Made by a program: the position numbers and the translations under genes. Of a DNA stretch of 64,000 bases, positions 33,754 through 45,714 are shown piece by piece (position 1 is the stretch's first letter; each line of letters begins with the position of its first letter). The notes beneath the pieces were generated by a model that was not told the origin of the DNA, made no database searches, and worked only from the letters and a program-made list of their open reading frames with translations. The DNA comes from Microplitis mediator (Eukaryota; Arthropoda; Insecta; Hymenoptera; Braconidae), in contig NC_079976.1 of the NCBI RefSeq assembly GCF_029852145.1, positions 15,175,104 to 15,239,103 of the forward strand. Reading direction: 5' to 3'.

Positions 33754-35821
33754 GGTGATTCATTTTAGACCAACATTTTTTCTTTTCAAGTCCCACTCAA
33801 AAATCTTGTAGCATATAAAAAATACAAAATTCTCACAAAATTTGAGCTCTTAATTTCAATTTTTAGAGGTCTCTCAACGAATTTTTAGTTTTTCCATTTA
33901 AATAACACGGGAAAACTTTTTTTTTTAATTTTTTGCTTCCGCATCTCATCAAGAAATTTTTTTTTTGAAATATCATGTTGACGTTCTTATAGTCGACTAA
34001 ATGCTCTGCAAAAAAGTTCATTGAGTCGAGTCCGTAAGTGCAATATCTCCATCATAATTCACGTTACAAATTGTGATTTTTGTGGGAATTCGATTTTAAT
34101 GCACTTAGAAACGAAACTAATGGTGATAGACAAAAAGTTTAAATGGCAATTTTGTAGGTTATTCAATACTCTAGAATAATGCTCTCATGAATATCACTGT
34201 ACCACCAATAGTTTAGCTTCCAGACGCTCTCAAAGTCCAATTTTTTTCTAAAATATGCTTTTAATGCACTTAGAAACGAAACTAATGGTGATAGATAAAA
34301 AGTTTAAATGACAATTTTGTCGGTTATTCAATACTCTAAAATAATGCCATGATGAATATCTATGTACCACCAATAGTTTAGCCTCCAGACGCTTCAAAGT
34401 CTAATTTTTTTCAAAAATATGCTTTTAACGCACTTAGAAACGAAACTAATGGTGATAGTCAAAAAGTTTAAATGACAATTTTGTCGGTTATTCAATACTC
34501 TAAAATAATGCCGTTATGATTATTTCTCTTCCACCAATAGTTTAGCTTCCAGACGCTCTTAAACTTAAAATTCTCTTTGAATATATTGCGCAAAACAAAA
34601 TTTTTTCGCAATTATAATAATTACTCAAATTTTTTAAAAATATACTGTAATAATCATCAAAAGTATTTTATTTTGGTAAATGTGTACAGAAAATATCAAA
34701 CTTCTGTTTGGAGTCACTCATTATTTTAACTAAAAGGTCTTCTATGATTTTTGCATAAATTCAACCATTCACAAGATAACCGACGTCAAAGTTTGATACA
34801 ATTTGAAGAACTTGTTTTTGCTCGTTCTGAATTTTATACCATGTCGACTAATGAGAATTCAGGAATTGTTAATACAGTTTTTTGTAGGAAATTGAATGCT
34901 CTACAAAAAAAGTCTTTCATCATTTTTTGATAAATCCATCTGTTCGAAAGTTATTGGAGCATGAAGTCAAGTTAGAGTAAATTTTGAGATCTTTTTACTT
35001 TTCCGGCGAAACTATCGGACTTATCATAAAATGTCATAGGATATTTTTTGTAGACAATTTTATTTTCTAGAAATTATCAATGATGAAGTTTTTTGAAATT
35101 CTGCATTGTTTTCTAGTTATTTCCATTTTAATGCCAAGCTCTTAAAATCGATAAGAATTATTTTTTTTTTCGGTGCTTGGCAATAAAATGGAAATAACTA
35201 GAAAACAATGCAGAATTTCAAAAAATTTTATCAATGATAATTTCTAGAAAATAAAATTGTCTACAAAAAATATCCCATGACATTTTATGATAAGTCCGAT
35301 AGTTTCGCCGGAAAAGTAAAAAGATCTCTAAATTTACTCTAACTTGACTTCATGCTCCAATAATTTTCGAACAGATGGATTTATCAAAAAATGATAAGAG
35401 ACTTTTTTTGTAGAGCATTCAATTTCCTACAAAAAACTATATCAACAATTCCTGAATTCTCATTAATCGACATGGTATAAAATTCAGAACGAGCAAAAAC
35501 AAGTTCTTCGAATTATATCAAACTTTGACGTCGGTTATCGAGTGACTGGTTGAATTTGTGCAAAAATCATAAAAGACCTTTTTTGTAGATCGGTAAATTT
35601 GCTACAAAATGTTTGGGAGGAAAATTTCTGTTTCTTGATTTTTTCGGAAGATGTATTTTTTGCCATGTTACTAAATGAAAAACTGAAAATTATAAACAGC
35701 CACCTCTAAATATCAATATTAAGAGCTCATATCTTAACTGTCTACATATTTTAACATACTCTTTCGATTTTTCAAAGTTCTTCAAAAAAAAAAAAAAATA
35801 GTCGCTCAATTTAAAACAGTC
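33753..35821. mobile_element. TA-flanked palindromic element E3
   Basis: The left end is GGGTGATTCATTTTAGAC; the right end has diverged (...TTTAAAACAGTC). TA lies on both sides. Two arms of about 450 bp (34640-35150 and 35175-35620) are inverted copies separated by only about 25-40 bases, so a transcript would fold into a long hairpin. The arm sequence GCTCTACAAAAAAAGTC...TTTTGATAAATCC also occurs in the MITE at 8951-9448. Confidence 0.72.
34085..34565. repeat. Three tandem copies of a 165-bp unit in E3
   Basis: GCACTTAGAAACGAAACTAA recurs at 34101, 34266 and 34430 (periods 165 and 164), with the rest of the unit conserved (TTTTGTCGGTTATTCAATACTC). Confidence 0.85.
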
Positions 35822-35922
35822 TAATATATATGCTTATGGGTGAAGTGCAGAACTTAATTGAAACATTATTTTTTTTGTTAATTTATTTATCCATTTATTA
35901 TAAATTCGGTTACTTTTAACAG

Positions 35923-36187
35923 GAATGGCAGAAATTCCTAACCGCTACTTAATCAAAGATCTACGAAATGATCGAAAATGATATTGCCGATTTCTGGTGT
36001 ATTTGTGAGAGATACTAGAACAGGGTTGTTAAAAGTTGCAACCGAAGCAGACATTGAATCGCATGTACCCATATATATGCAATCAGGAGAACATGTAATA
36101 GAAATTGAGATGATTTATTATGCAGCTAATCATAAGAATTTGCAGAAATATGTCCCTGTTGCCAAACGATTTTATAAATTGTACTAA
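35923..36187 (+). pseudogene. Exon-like fragment of an unrecognised gene
   Basis: An acceptor (TTTTAACAG) precedes coding-like sequence. The frame starting KIYEMIEND changes by one base at about 35985 into PISGVFVRDTRTGLLKVATE...MQSGEHVIEIEMIYY...VAKRFYKLY, ending in TAA. The frameshift and stop suggest decay. I do not recognise the family. It may be a later exon of the OB-fold gene or a separate transposon gene. Confidence 0.4.
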
Positions 36188-36349
36188 AAATCCGAAATAT
36201 CGGGCAGATTTTATATATTTATTTAAAGTTTGATAAAATTTCAATTTATAAAACTACGTGAGGCACTAAAGTGTTTTCAAAAATTTATTAAACATTGTGA
36301 ACTTTTTTAGTATTTTATAAAATTTCATGAAACAATCTCTTACTTACAG

Positions 36350-36555
36350 CAACTAAAAAAGTTTTGCCTAATCTCCTAAGACGTTCTGGAAGCAAACGGA
36401 TACAAATAAAAAAAAAATTAAGCATGATACCTTTTGTGTCAAAAATTCAAAAGTTGAAGACTGCTTCGAATGAATTAGAAAAAAAGTTACTTGCTGCTAA
36501 AATAAAAAACCAATGTTTAAAAGTAATTCAACAAATAGACTATATTTGTTGTTAG
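36350..36555 (+). CDS. Lys-rich exon, unrecognised
   Basis: The acceptor CTTACAG is followed by 67 codons to TAG (TKKVLPNLLRRSGSKR..., then a heptad-like KIQKLKTASNELEKKLL), possibly a short coiled coil. No donor is obvious before the stop. Confidence 0.35.
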
Positions 36556-36594
36556 GATTTTTCGCAATTTATTTCATTCAACTTTCCATTCTAG

Positions 36595-36711
36595 GAAACA
36601 GAGAAATCATTGAAAACCAAGTCAGTAGCAACGAGCAATAATGCTATTATGGAAATTGTAAATAGAAACAAAAAGAATATAGATGTTTCAACAAAAAATC
36701 AAAACACAGAA
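36595..36711 (+). CDS. Small phase-0 exon, unrecognised
   Basis: Acceptor TTCTAG and donor GTAAGA enclose exactly 39 codons (ETEKSLKTKS... to QNTE), basic and Ser/Asn rich. The phase agrees with the next exon at 37524. Confidence 0.4.
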
Positions 36712-37523
36712 GTAAGAGTAATTTTGAGTTATGTTTTTTTAAAATAAGAGTTACATAATTTTAACGTTTTTTAAATTATCTTCTACTCAAATATTCAAAT
36801 ATAGCAATTTGTAGTAATAGAACTAAATTTCATAAGTGTCCCTACCGCAACTGTTGCAAATTTATGTAATTGATTATTAATGTAATATTTAGCCTATAAT
36901 ATTAAATTAATCATAGTAATAATAATAGTAATGATAATATTAAAAAAATAATAATAAATTATTCTAATAAAAATGAGAAATTTTCCAATAATAGCAGGTA
37001 TAAATAAATCCCGAATACCATAATATTCATCAATTCGCAGTGAATGATGGTCACTTTACATTTAGTGGCATCAAACTTACAGAACAAGCATAAATAAGAT
37101 CGAGAATCGATCTAGAATGCACACTTAACATACTACCAACCAAAATAATTAATGGTGCTGTATTTAATAAATTGAGTAAGTTAATGTGAAAAAATAAAAA
37201 AAATCAGTTATCTATTTCGTTACTATTGTTTACAACACATATCAGCATGTACATTTATATGATTTTTTAGTGGAATTACAATATCAATCTAAATCTGTCA
37301 GTTCATTGATCATATGCCTAACAGAATCAAATGGGTTTATTTCTTTTCTTATAATTACGTGATTATTTTTGAAAACTTACACTCCCTTTTAATACAATAC
37401 TATGTTTTCATCAAAATTAATGTAGTAAAATGATGTAATTTTGTATCTTCTGTTAATTTCATTCAATCGATTTCTCTAAACGATTTGCATAGTATGTTAA
37501 TTTATTGATGTCTTTATGTATAG

Positions 37524-38276
37524 GGTAATTTGAACGATGAAAATCTTTCGATCAACGAGAATACAACAAAATCAACGAAATCAAGATCGAAGATATCACC
37601 ACCGTTTCGTCAACTGCAACTGCATCATCCACTGATTCATAATGACCAGAATTATAAAAATAAATCAGGTCCTAATACACCAATATTAGATAATTTAAAA
37701 CTTGGAAATCAACGTCCTGTATCTGACTCATATTTAGAAATATCTTTAGACAATGGTCAGTTTCAAGTTCCTACTGGTTCTCCAAGAACACATCCATCTC
37801 ATGGATGTGCACCATCCAATCGAGGTGCTCAGGCGTCAACTCCCCAAGACATTCTGGATACTCTACGATCACAACCACTTCGTTTTAGTACACCACGCAG
37901 TCACGATACTCATACATCAAGACAAAATATTTCAAATACTCCAAGATCACACTCAGCTCGCGTTAGTACACCTTGCAGTAGCAGTACTCATACATCAACT
38001 GGCCAAAATATTCGGAATTCTCCAAGTTCACACTTATTTCTCATTAATACACCATGCAGTCACGGTACTTATATACCGATTCGCCAAAATATTCTGAACA
38101 CTCCAAGATTTCACTCATCTCACGTTAGTACACCACGCAGTCGTGGTACTTACATGTCAACTTTTCAAGACATTACAAACACTTCAAGATTCCGTCCAAC
38201 TTATGGACGTACATCACCTAATCGAGGTACACATGACTCAAATCAAGACAATTCACATGCTACAAGATCCCGTTGA
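37524..38276 (+). CDS. Ser/Thr/His-rich repeat protein exon
   Basis: It follows an acceptor (TGTATAG) in phase 0, open for 250 codons. After a basic/Ser start, residues about 90-245 are imperfect repeats of roughly 27 residues with the core NTPRSHS..VSTPRS..THTS. The repeat suggests a disordered low-complexity protein. After the TGA at 38274-38276, coding-like sequence goes on in shifted frames (Ser-rich SSHSSRYSSQSNLSDLDE at 38345-38510) up to a GTAAGT at about 38545, so the gene is probably broken. Function is unknown. Confidence 0.4.
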   Translation, partial: GNLNDENLSINENTTKSTKSRSKISPPFRQLQLHHPLIHNDQNYKNKSGPNTPILDNLKLGNQRPVSDSYLEISLDNGQFQVPTGSPRTHPSHGCAPSNRGAQASTPQDILDTLRSQPLRFSTPRSHDTHTSRQNISNTPRSHSARVSTPCSSSTHTSTGQNIRNSPSSHLFLINTPCSHGTYIPIRQNILNTPRFHSSHVSTPRSRGTYMSTFQDITNTSRFRPTYGRTSPNRGTHDSNQDNSHATRSR

Positions 38277-38559
38277 TCTCATAGACAAACATCAGCAAGT
38301 AGAACTTCTCCGAATTCACGATATTCAATAAAGCTCTTCTTTTGATAATGATATTATGTTATCAGAATCATCTCATTCATCTCGTTACTCTAGTCAAAGT
38401 AACTTGAGTGATTTAGATGAAACTGTCAACATATGGCAAATACGACAAGGTTTAAGTTTATTCCGAAAGAAAATAATTGCTAATGTGAAAAAAGTTCTTT
38501 TACGATAATCGTCGTGGGTTACCAATTTCAACACGTAGTGGAAAAGTAAGTGCATTGTT

Positions 38560-39890
38560 TTTATTATATCTAATACTCTTGCAGTGAATTGAACATTGTA
38601 CTTTTTTGTAATTTAATATTTTAACGTTTGTATCTGTTGCGTAAATATCAAATGTTCGCGCCAGAACACTTGATAACTCTACGCTCTACTATACCAGAGG
38701 TGCTGCTATCGACGCGCCCTCTGATACTCGGAATTTCAACTCGATAGCCAGCTATGCGGCAACTGGCATTATTCTACATCACTTGTGATAGAACACCACG
38801 TGCTACCAGTTTTTATTATAATTCAATTACATCGTGTTAATTACTCTACGTTATCAAGTACATCATTCTAATTGTAACTCGCTGATTCATCATGTATTTG
38901 TTATCATCTATATTCTTCAATTATATCTTTATTTCATATATAAACTCTGTGCTCATTGCTGTGGTGACCGCGTGTTGAACTAACCTGCGGGCTATCCATT
39001 CACATACTCGCCATCACGTGACTTTGCAGCCACAAATAATTTATATCAATTTTACAAATTACTTTCTAATACAGTCTCCATTTATTACTCATTGCTTAAT
39101 TATTTACTCGTACTCGATGCCAACTGGTGCGACTGATGTCATCATTCAGTCATCCAGTCATACTTAATCTCTAAAATAAATATCAAATTTTATTTGTGAC
39201 TGTAAAGAACTATACGTTCAGACTCGGCTCTCTACGCATCGAATTATCATTACTCGATTCTTACTCGTACTCTATATGTCGCGTGTTAAAATTATCTGTG
39301 ACTTAAATTTGTACTCGAAATATTTGTAATATTTGTAAATTATCAATTGTCAATCATTTATTCATCACTGCGCTCTATATAATTTATTAATTCACGTGTA
39401 TGGTGCCGTGTAAAATTATAGACAATCGTAATCCATAAACTCGATAAACTCAATCTTCACATCACTGCGCTCTATATATATATATATGTATATAATATAA
39501 TATTCATGTGTACGGTGCCATGCAATTTATATTGAACTCAAGAAAACTAAACATTATCAAATTACATTCCATAAGTGCTCTGATATAAACTCGTGATCGA
39601 CTCTTGTACTCGACGCTATTATCTGTGATTTATTTTTATTAAATATGGACAATACACCAAATTAGTGATTTATTATTTCTTTCACCATCCCGATCCAGCA
39701 AATAAATATTTAAGGTAGTTTTTAAGTTAATATTTTACAGTATCCCTTTTGTCTGAAAGGATACAAACACAATTTTGGCCATAACCAAACTCGTGTAGAA
39801 TAAAAATTAATACAGACATTTTCTTACTTCTTAATATAATTTTTTTTTCCGAGTCATAAGACTTAATTTAATAATATTAATTTTAATTGT
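38560..39890. other. Non-coding stretch (intron or repeat)
   Basis: There is no long frame. TACTCG/CTCGAT/CGTGTACGGTG words recur, and two partial copies of 'CATCACTGCGCTCTATAT' occur near 39365 and 39460. A short TA run lies at 39475-39490. Confidence 0.45.
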
Positions 39891-39897
39891 TTCACAG

Positions 39898-40172
39898 GTG
39901 AAAACAGAAGGAATTCGTCTCGACGCAAAACACTTTTTAAGAGCTCTCTCACGAAAAAAATGAGATTGCGAGCAAGCCAGCTAATGCGCGCTTATTGGTC
40001 TGACGAAGAAAGAGACCGTCTTATTACTCGGAAAAATAAAAAATTTCCAATGGCAAGAATTGTTAGCTCGCCGAATTACAATGATCTCATTCATTTGTGT
40101 TATTCGCTACAAAAAACGAGATTTTTGCCACATACGTCGAAGCATAATCCTGATAAACATTTATACCACTAG
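39898..40172 (+). pseudogene. Exon-like fragment, unrecognised basic protein
   Basis: The acceptor TTTCACAG is followed by VKTEGIRLDAKHFLRALSRKK, a TGA, then in another frame MRLRASQLMRAYWSDEERDRLI...NDLIHLCYSLQ to TAG. One frameshift is needed to read both. The basic, helical character fits a DNA-binding or structural tail, but I do not recognise it. It could be the last exon of the gene at 35.9-38.5 kb. Confidence 0.35.
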
Positions 40173-41723
40173 GTAATAGATTTTCTAAAAGTTGACCGAG
40201 CTGCAAGAAAGAAACAAAAAGAACACGAATAAAATTGTGCTTGAGGAGTGAGGTCAAGATCTGTTTAAACAACAGATTTACAATTTTTTTTTTACTTTGC
40301 TAATCATTTTATTATTTTTTTACGTAACTGAGTATATTTGAAAACAGATTATTTCTAATTAATAATGAAAAATAATGTGTTGTTATTATTATTCTAGCTA
40401 TTAATTATTATCGAAGAATAAAGATTTTCTCTTCTATTGTCAACGGTTTAACATTTTCTGTAAGCCATGTACGTGTCAAACAAAAAAAATAAAGGTTAAA
40501 AAAAAATAATCTTAAAAACTTGTAAGAAAGCTTTATTTGTTTTAAAATTTATTTACTTCTCCGTAGATTAATCAATTATCAATATTATTAATAGCTTTAA
40601 TTTAGATGGAATTGAATGTATTTGAGTGCCGTGAATAAAAAAAATGTGGGTATTATTTGGGTATGAAGGTTCAAAAACATGCCCAAAATGTCGGTATGGT
40701 TTAAGTACAATTCAGGTGTGTTTTCGGAAAAATACTAAAATCATACCCAAATTCTGAGTATGTTTTGAATATTTTTTTGGCATGACTGAATTCGCTAGGG
40801 AAGCTATTACTGATTTTATTTTCTTGGTAGGCATTATATGATTACTTTTCAAATTTTTTCTTGCTATTTTTTTATAAATTTTTTATAAACAGATGGATTA
40901 ATTAAATGTGACGGGTGAGCTGACGCCCATCCGTCTAATACCAATTAACAAATAATAGATAGATATATTTTAGTTCAGAAAGCAATACATTTCATTGTAG
41001 TTTCATTAGGCGCTATACAGCTGCACATAAATATCGCATTACATTAGTTGTATTAAGTCTTACTTTTATAAAGACAATGCAATGAGCAGACGTTTCGCGT
41101 GGTCAGCAGTCTTGACTGTGGGAAGAAAAGAGTTCCGTTGGAGACTGCGAAGGGAGATTTTCTTATGCAGCACGAAAAGAGTTCTCATGGGAAATGGCGG
41201 AGTGATATTTTGGAAGCAGAGGATGCAATTGCAGAAGGAGAGTTAGTTACCATTATAACGGTGGGCCCTGGCTACTCCGTGTCTAGTAGCCACGAACCAC
41301 AGTTAATTAATATTTCCCGAATTTATTAAATTAAATTATTAATTATTTCAATCATAAATTTAAGTTGGTTATCGTTACCTCTGAAATCGGGAAACTTGTG
41401 TGTCTCAGGAGTGGATCGGCTCGTCCTGACCGGACACGCGGCTGAAATAGACTTACACACTATAGGACTCTGGTGATAATTGAATTTTATGCTCGATAAA
41501 AGTTTAACTACTAATTTTACTTAACCAAATCCCCATGTATATTCAATTTCCCCTTTTACTCAAACTAAATAATTTTACGACTATTTACAAATGATTCAAG
41601 AAACTTATCAATTTAAGACGCGCGTGTTTCTTATAGCGAGCGGGAAAATGATGGGTAATTAACTACGTTGAAGAGAGAGAGAGAGCAAATATGACCGTAT
41701 AACAGTGTAATATATATATGTAT
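40173..41723. other. Non-coding, with ATACCCAAA words and an LTR-like stretch
   Basis: From 40640 to 40790 the words CATACCCAAA, GGTATG and TTTGGGTATG recur. From 40908 (TGTGACGGGTGAGCTGAC) to about 41700 the composition is GC-balanced and LTR-like, but no closing CA end or duplication is seen, so no call is made. GAGAGAGAG and TA runs lie at 41670-41730. Confidence 0.35.
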
Positions 41724-41731
41724 ATATATAT

Positions 41732-42310
41732 CAGGGCCTGGAAGTTGGGGACAACAATTAAACGTAAAAAAGAGAACAAAAACAAGTTTGAAAGCAACAA
41801 TAGAAAAAAAAATTAACGAACGCATGCAAGTTCAGGTGAATGAAGTCGTACAATAGCCTTTAACTCGAATGTCAATTATTAAAGAGGTTGACAGCAAAAC
41901 ACGTGGAATTCAAATCACCAATCGCGATTTCGAATAAATAAAATTACTGCATGAGATTTTGCAAAATATTTGCGACTATGAATAATTTGCGGAGTTAACG
42001 TGGAATAAATCCTTTTCGGAGTGAAATTTACTCCGAAAGTGAGTTTATTTGAATATTACAATTCCGAATCAGAGAAAATTCTGATTTGAATAAAATCCAC
42101 TCCGAAATCACTTCGCAGAAAATATAAAGTACCTATTCACACCGTATGCGGAGTGATTTTTTTTTAAACTCCGAACTCCAAGTGACGAAGTGAATACGGA
42201 TTCAAATGAAATTCCGATTTTTAACCGTGTTACATCAATTTAATCGTAAATAAATAGAAGACAAACATGGTTTTTATAAAATTTCAGATACTTTTGGTAT
42301 AGCACAGTAA
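41732..42310. repeat. hAT 2 left inverted repeat, unique part
   Basis: About 575 bases repeat inversely at 54460-55036 with few differences. Between 42010 and 42190 CACTCCGAA and TTCGGAGTG words recur, candidate subterminal binding sites. Confidence 0.88.
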
Positions 42311-43260
42311 CCTTCCTGATGGTCTCGCTTATCGTCCAGCTAACGGTCATGTTCACAATTTTGCTGACGATCTTGCTCGTCATTTTGCTCGACATCTTGC
42401 TGGTGATCTCGCTTGACATCTTGCTGATGGTATCGCCCACCATCTTGCTGACGATCATGCTCGACATCTTGCTGGTAATCTTGCTCGACATCTTGCTGGT
42501 AATCTTGCTTGACATCTTGCTGATGGTATCGCCCACGATCTTGCTCGTCATCTTGCTGACGACCTTGCTCGTCATCTTGCTCGTCATCTTGCTCGTCATC
42601 TTGCTCGACATCTTGCTGATGATCTCGCTTGACATCTTGCTGATGGTATCGCCCACCATCTTGCTCGTCATCTTGCTGACGATCATGCTCGACATCTTGC
42701 TGGTAATCTTGCTCGACATCTTGCTGGTAATCTTGCTTGACATCTTGCTGATGGTATCGCCCACGATCTTGCTCGTCATCTTGCTGACGACCTTGCTCGT
42801 CATCTTGCTCGTCATCTTGCTCGACATCTTGCTGATGATCTCGCTTGACATCTTGCTGATGGTATCGCCCACCATCTTGCTCGTCATCTTGCTGACGATC
42901 ATGCTCGTCATCTTGCTGACGATCTTGCTGACGATCTTGCTCGTCATCTTGCTGACGATCTTGCTCGTCATCTTGCTGACGATCTTGCTCGTCATCTTGC
43001 TGACGATCTTGCTCGTCATCTTGCTGACGATCTTGCTCGTCATCTTGCTGACGATCTTGCTCGTCATCTTGCTGACGATCTTGCTCGTCATCTTGCTGAC
43101 GATCTTGCTCGTCATCTTGCTGACGATCATGCTCGACATCTTGCTCGACATCTTGCTAGTGATCTTGCTTGACATCTTGCTGATGGTATCGCCTACCATC
43201 TCGCTCGTCATCTTGCTGACGATCATGCTCGTCGTCGTGCTGACGATCATGCTTTGTGTT
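42311..43260. repeat. 12/24-bp tandem array, left arm of hAT 2
   Basis: Units such as CTTGCTGACGATCTTGCTCG repeat for about 950 bp. At 42900-43120 a 24-bp unit is repeated about nine times with hardly any change. To the left, longer blocks marked by GATGGTATCGCCCAC recur about every 100-220 bp. The array is open in frames on both strands (SKMTSKIV one way, LLVILLDI the other) because the unit length is a multiple of three and has no stop. I do not regard these as proteins. Confidence 0.93.
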
Positions 43261-44170
43261 TGGATAATTGTTACGCTTATTATATTCCTAGTTGTTTTGG
43301 TTGGTGAACACTTCGATTTCGAACGATTGTTTGCACCAGCATACCCGTTTCACTCGCAAGATTATTAGGGTGACTCACAGCAAGACTATTAGTGATGTAA
43401 TTGGGTGACTTTCTGTAAAATGACCACCAAGATGATCTTTAAAAAATTATTAAAATTACCAGTAAATCAATCCACTCCATTCAATTTCTTTATTGTATCT
43501 TGCAAAAATAAGTTCCTTTAACTATTATGTTTACAATATTTCTCGTTGGATATGTCAGAATTATAATCTTGTGCATAAATTTTGCAATCTATGTGGATCT
43601 AAAATTATATTACAAATTTTTAAATTTTAAAAACTATAATTGTTCGAACCTATAGTCTTCTTTCTTTGTTTTATTACTTGATAGTTTCACGAATATTAAT
43701 TGACATCAGTTGACATGTCTGTAAAGATAATATCAAGAAATTTATAAAAAAAGTTACTCAATTAAACAATAATTAATTGCAATCTTTAAAATATAATATA
43801 TTCTTTGTAGTTCATCTATTTCATCTTTATGAAAATTTTATTTCTAGATTATTAATTCTTTTTTGCTTATCGTTGTAATTTGGTAATTTTCTTATATATG
43901 TTATCGTAAGAAACTTCATCTTTCATTTCCATTTTCCGTTAAACGCACCGTTGTTCTAGTTTCTTATAGTTTATATTAATCCGTTGAACTATTAATTGTT
44001 TTTTATTGAGTTTACGTTTTTTATATTTCTTCTATTTACACCCGAGTTCAAGGACACTTCAAGTTCGTAAGGTAAGTTTATGTAACTTTGGTTATTGTGA
44101 TTTTTTTGAGAATAGTTGCATAGAATATTTTTAATTCTCATTACCGTAAATTGTTCAAAAAAGATTAGAT
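43261..44170. other. Non-coding leader of the hAT 2 transposase
   Basis: AT-rich without a gene. It should hold the promoter and 5' UTR of the transposase that starts at 44171. Confidence 0.45.
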
Positions 44171-45694
44171 ATGGCGGCTGATGATCGCCGTGCTCATGTT
44201 TACGGAAGAATACAGAGGGAACTACAACTACCCGAGGACCATTTTCGGCTCGAAGATAACCGTGTACGATGTTTATTGCGCACAACGGCACTGGTTATAT
44301 TGAAACGTTATACATTCGAGCGTCACCTACAATTCGCTAAACACCAAGCAGCTCTCCAGAGACGGAATCAACCAATTTTTCCATCTCCACAACATCTCAC
44401 AAACTTAAACTGTCGGCACTCTGCTTTTTTTGAAGATTTCACTAGCGCATGCATAAAATCGGACATTTGTTTCGACAAGGTTTGCCAACCTGATTTTGCT
44501 AATTTTTTACAAACTCACACCCAACACAAAGTTCCGGATGCGACAACTATGAGCAAAACGTATTTGCCTATCATTTACAACGAAACTCTGACGACTATAC
44601 GAGAAGAAATAGGAGATTGTCCTATTTGGGTTTCAGTCGACGAAACAACCGACTCCAAGCGTCGCTGCGTCACCAATGTCATTATTGGGGCATTGTATCA
44701 AGATCGAGCTTCAACGGGACGGTTAATTAGATGTGGAGAAGTTGTGACAGCAAACGCTGCAAACATAGCGGCGTATGTGATTGATAGCTTGAATGAGTTT
44801 TGGCCGGCGGGTTTTGATCCAAACAGAGTTCTTTTATACTTGACTGATGCTGCTCCATACATGAAGGCGTCCGCTGGAATTCTGAAACGGACATATCCAA
44901 AACTTGTCAACGTGACATGTTTAGCACACGCATGTCACAATATAGCTGAAAAAGTCAGAGAGTACTATGAGGAAATCAATGATGTCGTTGCAAATGCCAA
45001 AGAAGTTTTCTCGAAATCAAAAACGCGGGTTGATATCTTTAAAGTTGCTCTTCCAAACGTTCCTCTACCACCAAGACCAGTGACAACACGATGGGGCACG
45101 TGGATTGAAGCGTGCCAATATTATTGTTTACACTACAACGATGTGAGACAAGTTTTTTTGGAGCTCGAAGATAACAGTGAAGCTGTGAGAAATTTGCAAG
45201 AAAGCTTGGAAAGGCAAGAAAACCATAAAGAGTTTGAAGACATTTCTGCCAAATTTTCTTGTCTAGTTACCACTATCAAACTACTACAACAAAGAGGATG
45301 TAGCCTAGCTCAAACGTGCCAGATGATTGCCGAATTGAAGCCAGAATTCCAAGAAGATCTGGAGATTGCTCAAGAAATCCAGGATAAAGTTGTTGAGGTT
45401 TTCGGAGACAACGATGGATTCACACAGATTATCAACATCAACAATTGCATAATCAATAACAGAATGCAAAATTTGCCGGATAATTGGGTTGATGATGACG
45501 CCTTAAGAATGAATTATGCACCATTGACTTGCGCAGATGTGGAAAGATCGTTCAGCGTCTATAAATCATACTACAGAAGTAACAGACAAAGTATGACATG
45601 TAAATCACTGTGTCAGCATATTGTAATTAACTATAATAAGAACATGGAACGCGAAAATGAGAATATGCAAGCGGATTCTGATGAAGATGAATAG
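44171..45694 (+). CDS. hAT transposase of hAT 2, 507 aa
   Basis: A single uninterrupted frame. Residues about 155-180 carry the first catalytic Asp (ISVDETTDSKRRCV). The second is in LTDAAPYMKASAG, followed by the Cys/His motif CLAHACHNIAE and TTRWGTW. The catalytic Glu is in LTCADVERSFSVYK, followed by the dimerisation tail and an acidic end. The N-terminal zinc finger looks damaged: the BED/C2H2-like region shows one Cys where a CxxC is expected (RCLLRTT) before H...KH. That may affect DNA binding, or an upstream exon may supply the finger. The start is the ATG after a purine-rich leader. The core is intact. Confidence 0.85.
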   Translation: MAADDRRAHVYGRIQRELQLPEDHFRLEDNRVRCLLRTTALVILKRYTFERHLQFAKHQAALQRRNQPIFPSPQHLTNLNCRHSAFFEDFTSACIKSDICFDKVCQPDFANFLQTHTQHKVPDATTMSKTYLPIIYNETLTTIREEIGDCPIWVSVDETTDSKRRCVTNVIIGALYQDRASTGRLIRCGEVVTANAANIAAYVIDSLNEFWPAGFDPNRVLLYLTDAAPYMKASAGILKRTYPKLVNVTCLAHACHNIAEKVREYYEEINDVVANAKEVFSKSKTRVDIFKVALPNVPLPPRPVTTRWGTWIEACQYYCLHYNDVRQVFLELEDNSEAVRNLQESLERQENHKEFEDISAKFSCLVTTIKLLQQRGCSLAQTCQMIAELKPEFQEDLEIAQEIQDKVVEVFGDNDGFTQIININNCIINNRMQNLPDNWVDDDALRMNYAPLTCADVERSFSVYKSYYRSNRQSMTCKSLCQHIVINYNKNMERENENMQADSDEDE

Positions 45695-45714
45695 AAGTTT
45701 TTCCTTTCAACTAC

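Noticed and set aside
40908..41720. A third LTR starting TGTGACGGG
   Set aside because: No matching CA end, no duplication and no partner were found.
42240..43368. Open frames of over 330 codons on both strands (SKMTSKIV and LLVILLDI repeats)
   Set aside because: The array unit is 12/24 bp, has no stop in several frames and is open on both strands. It lies in a transposon inverted repeat, so the frames are by-products.
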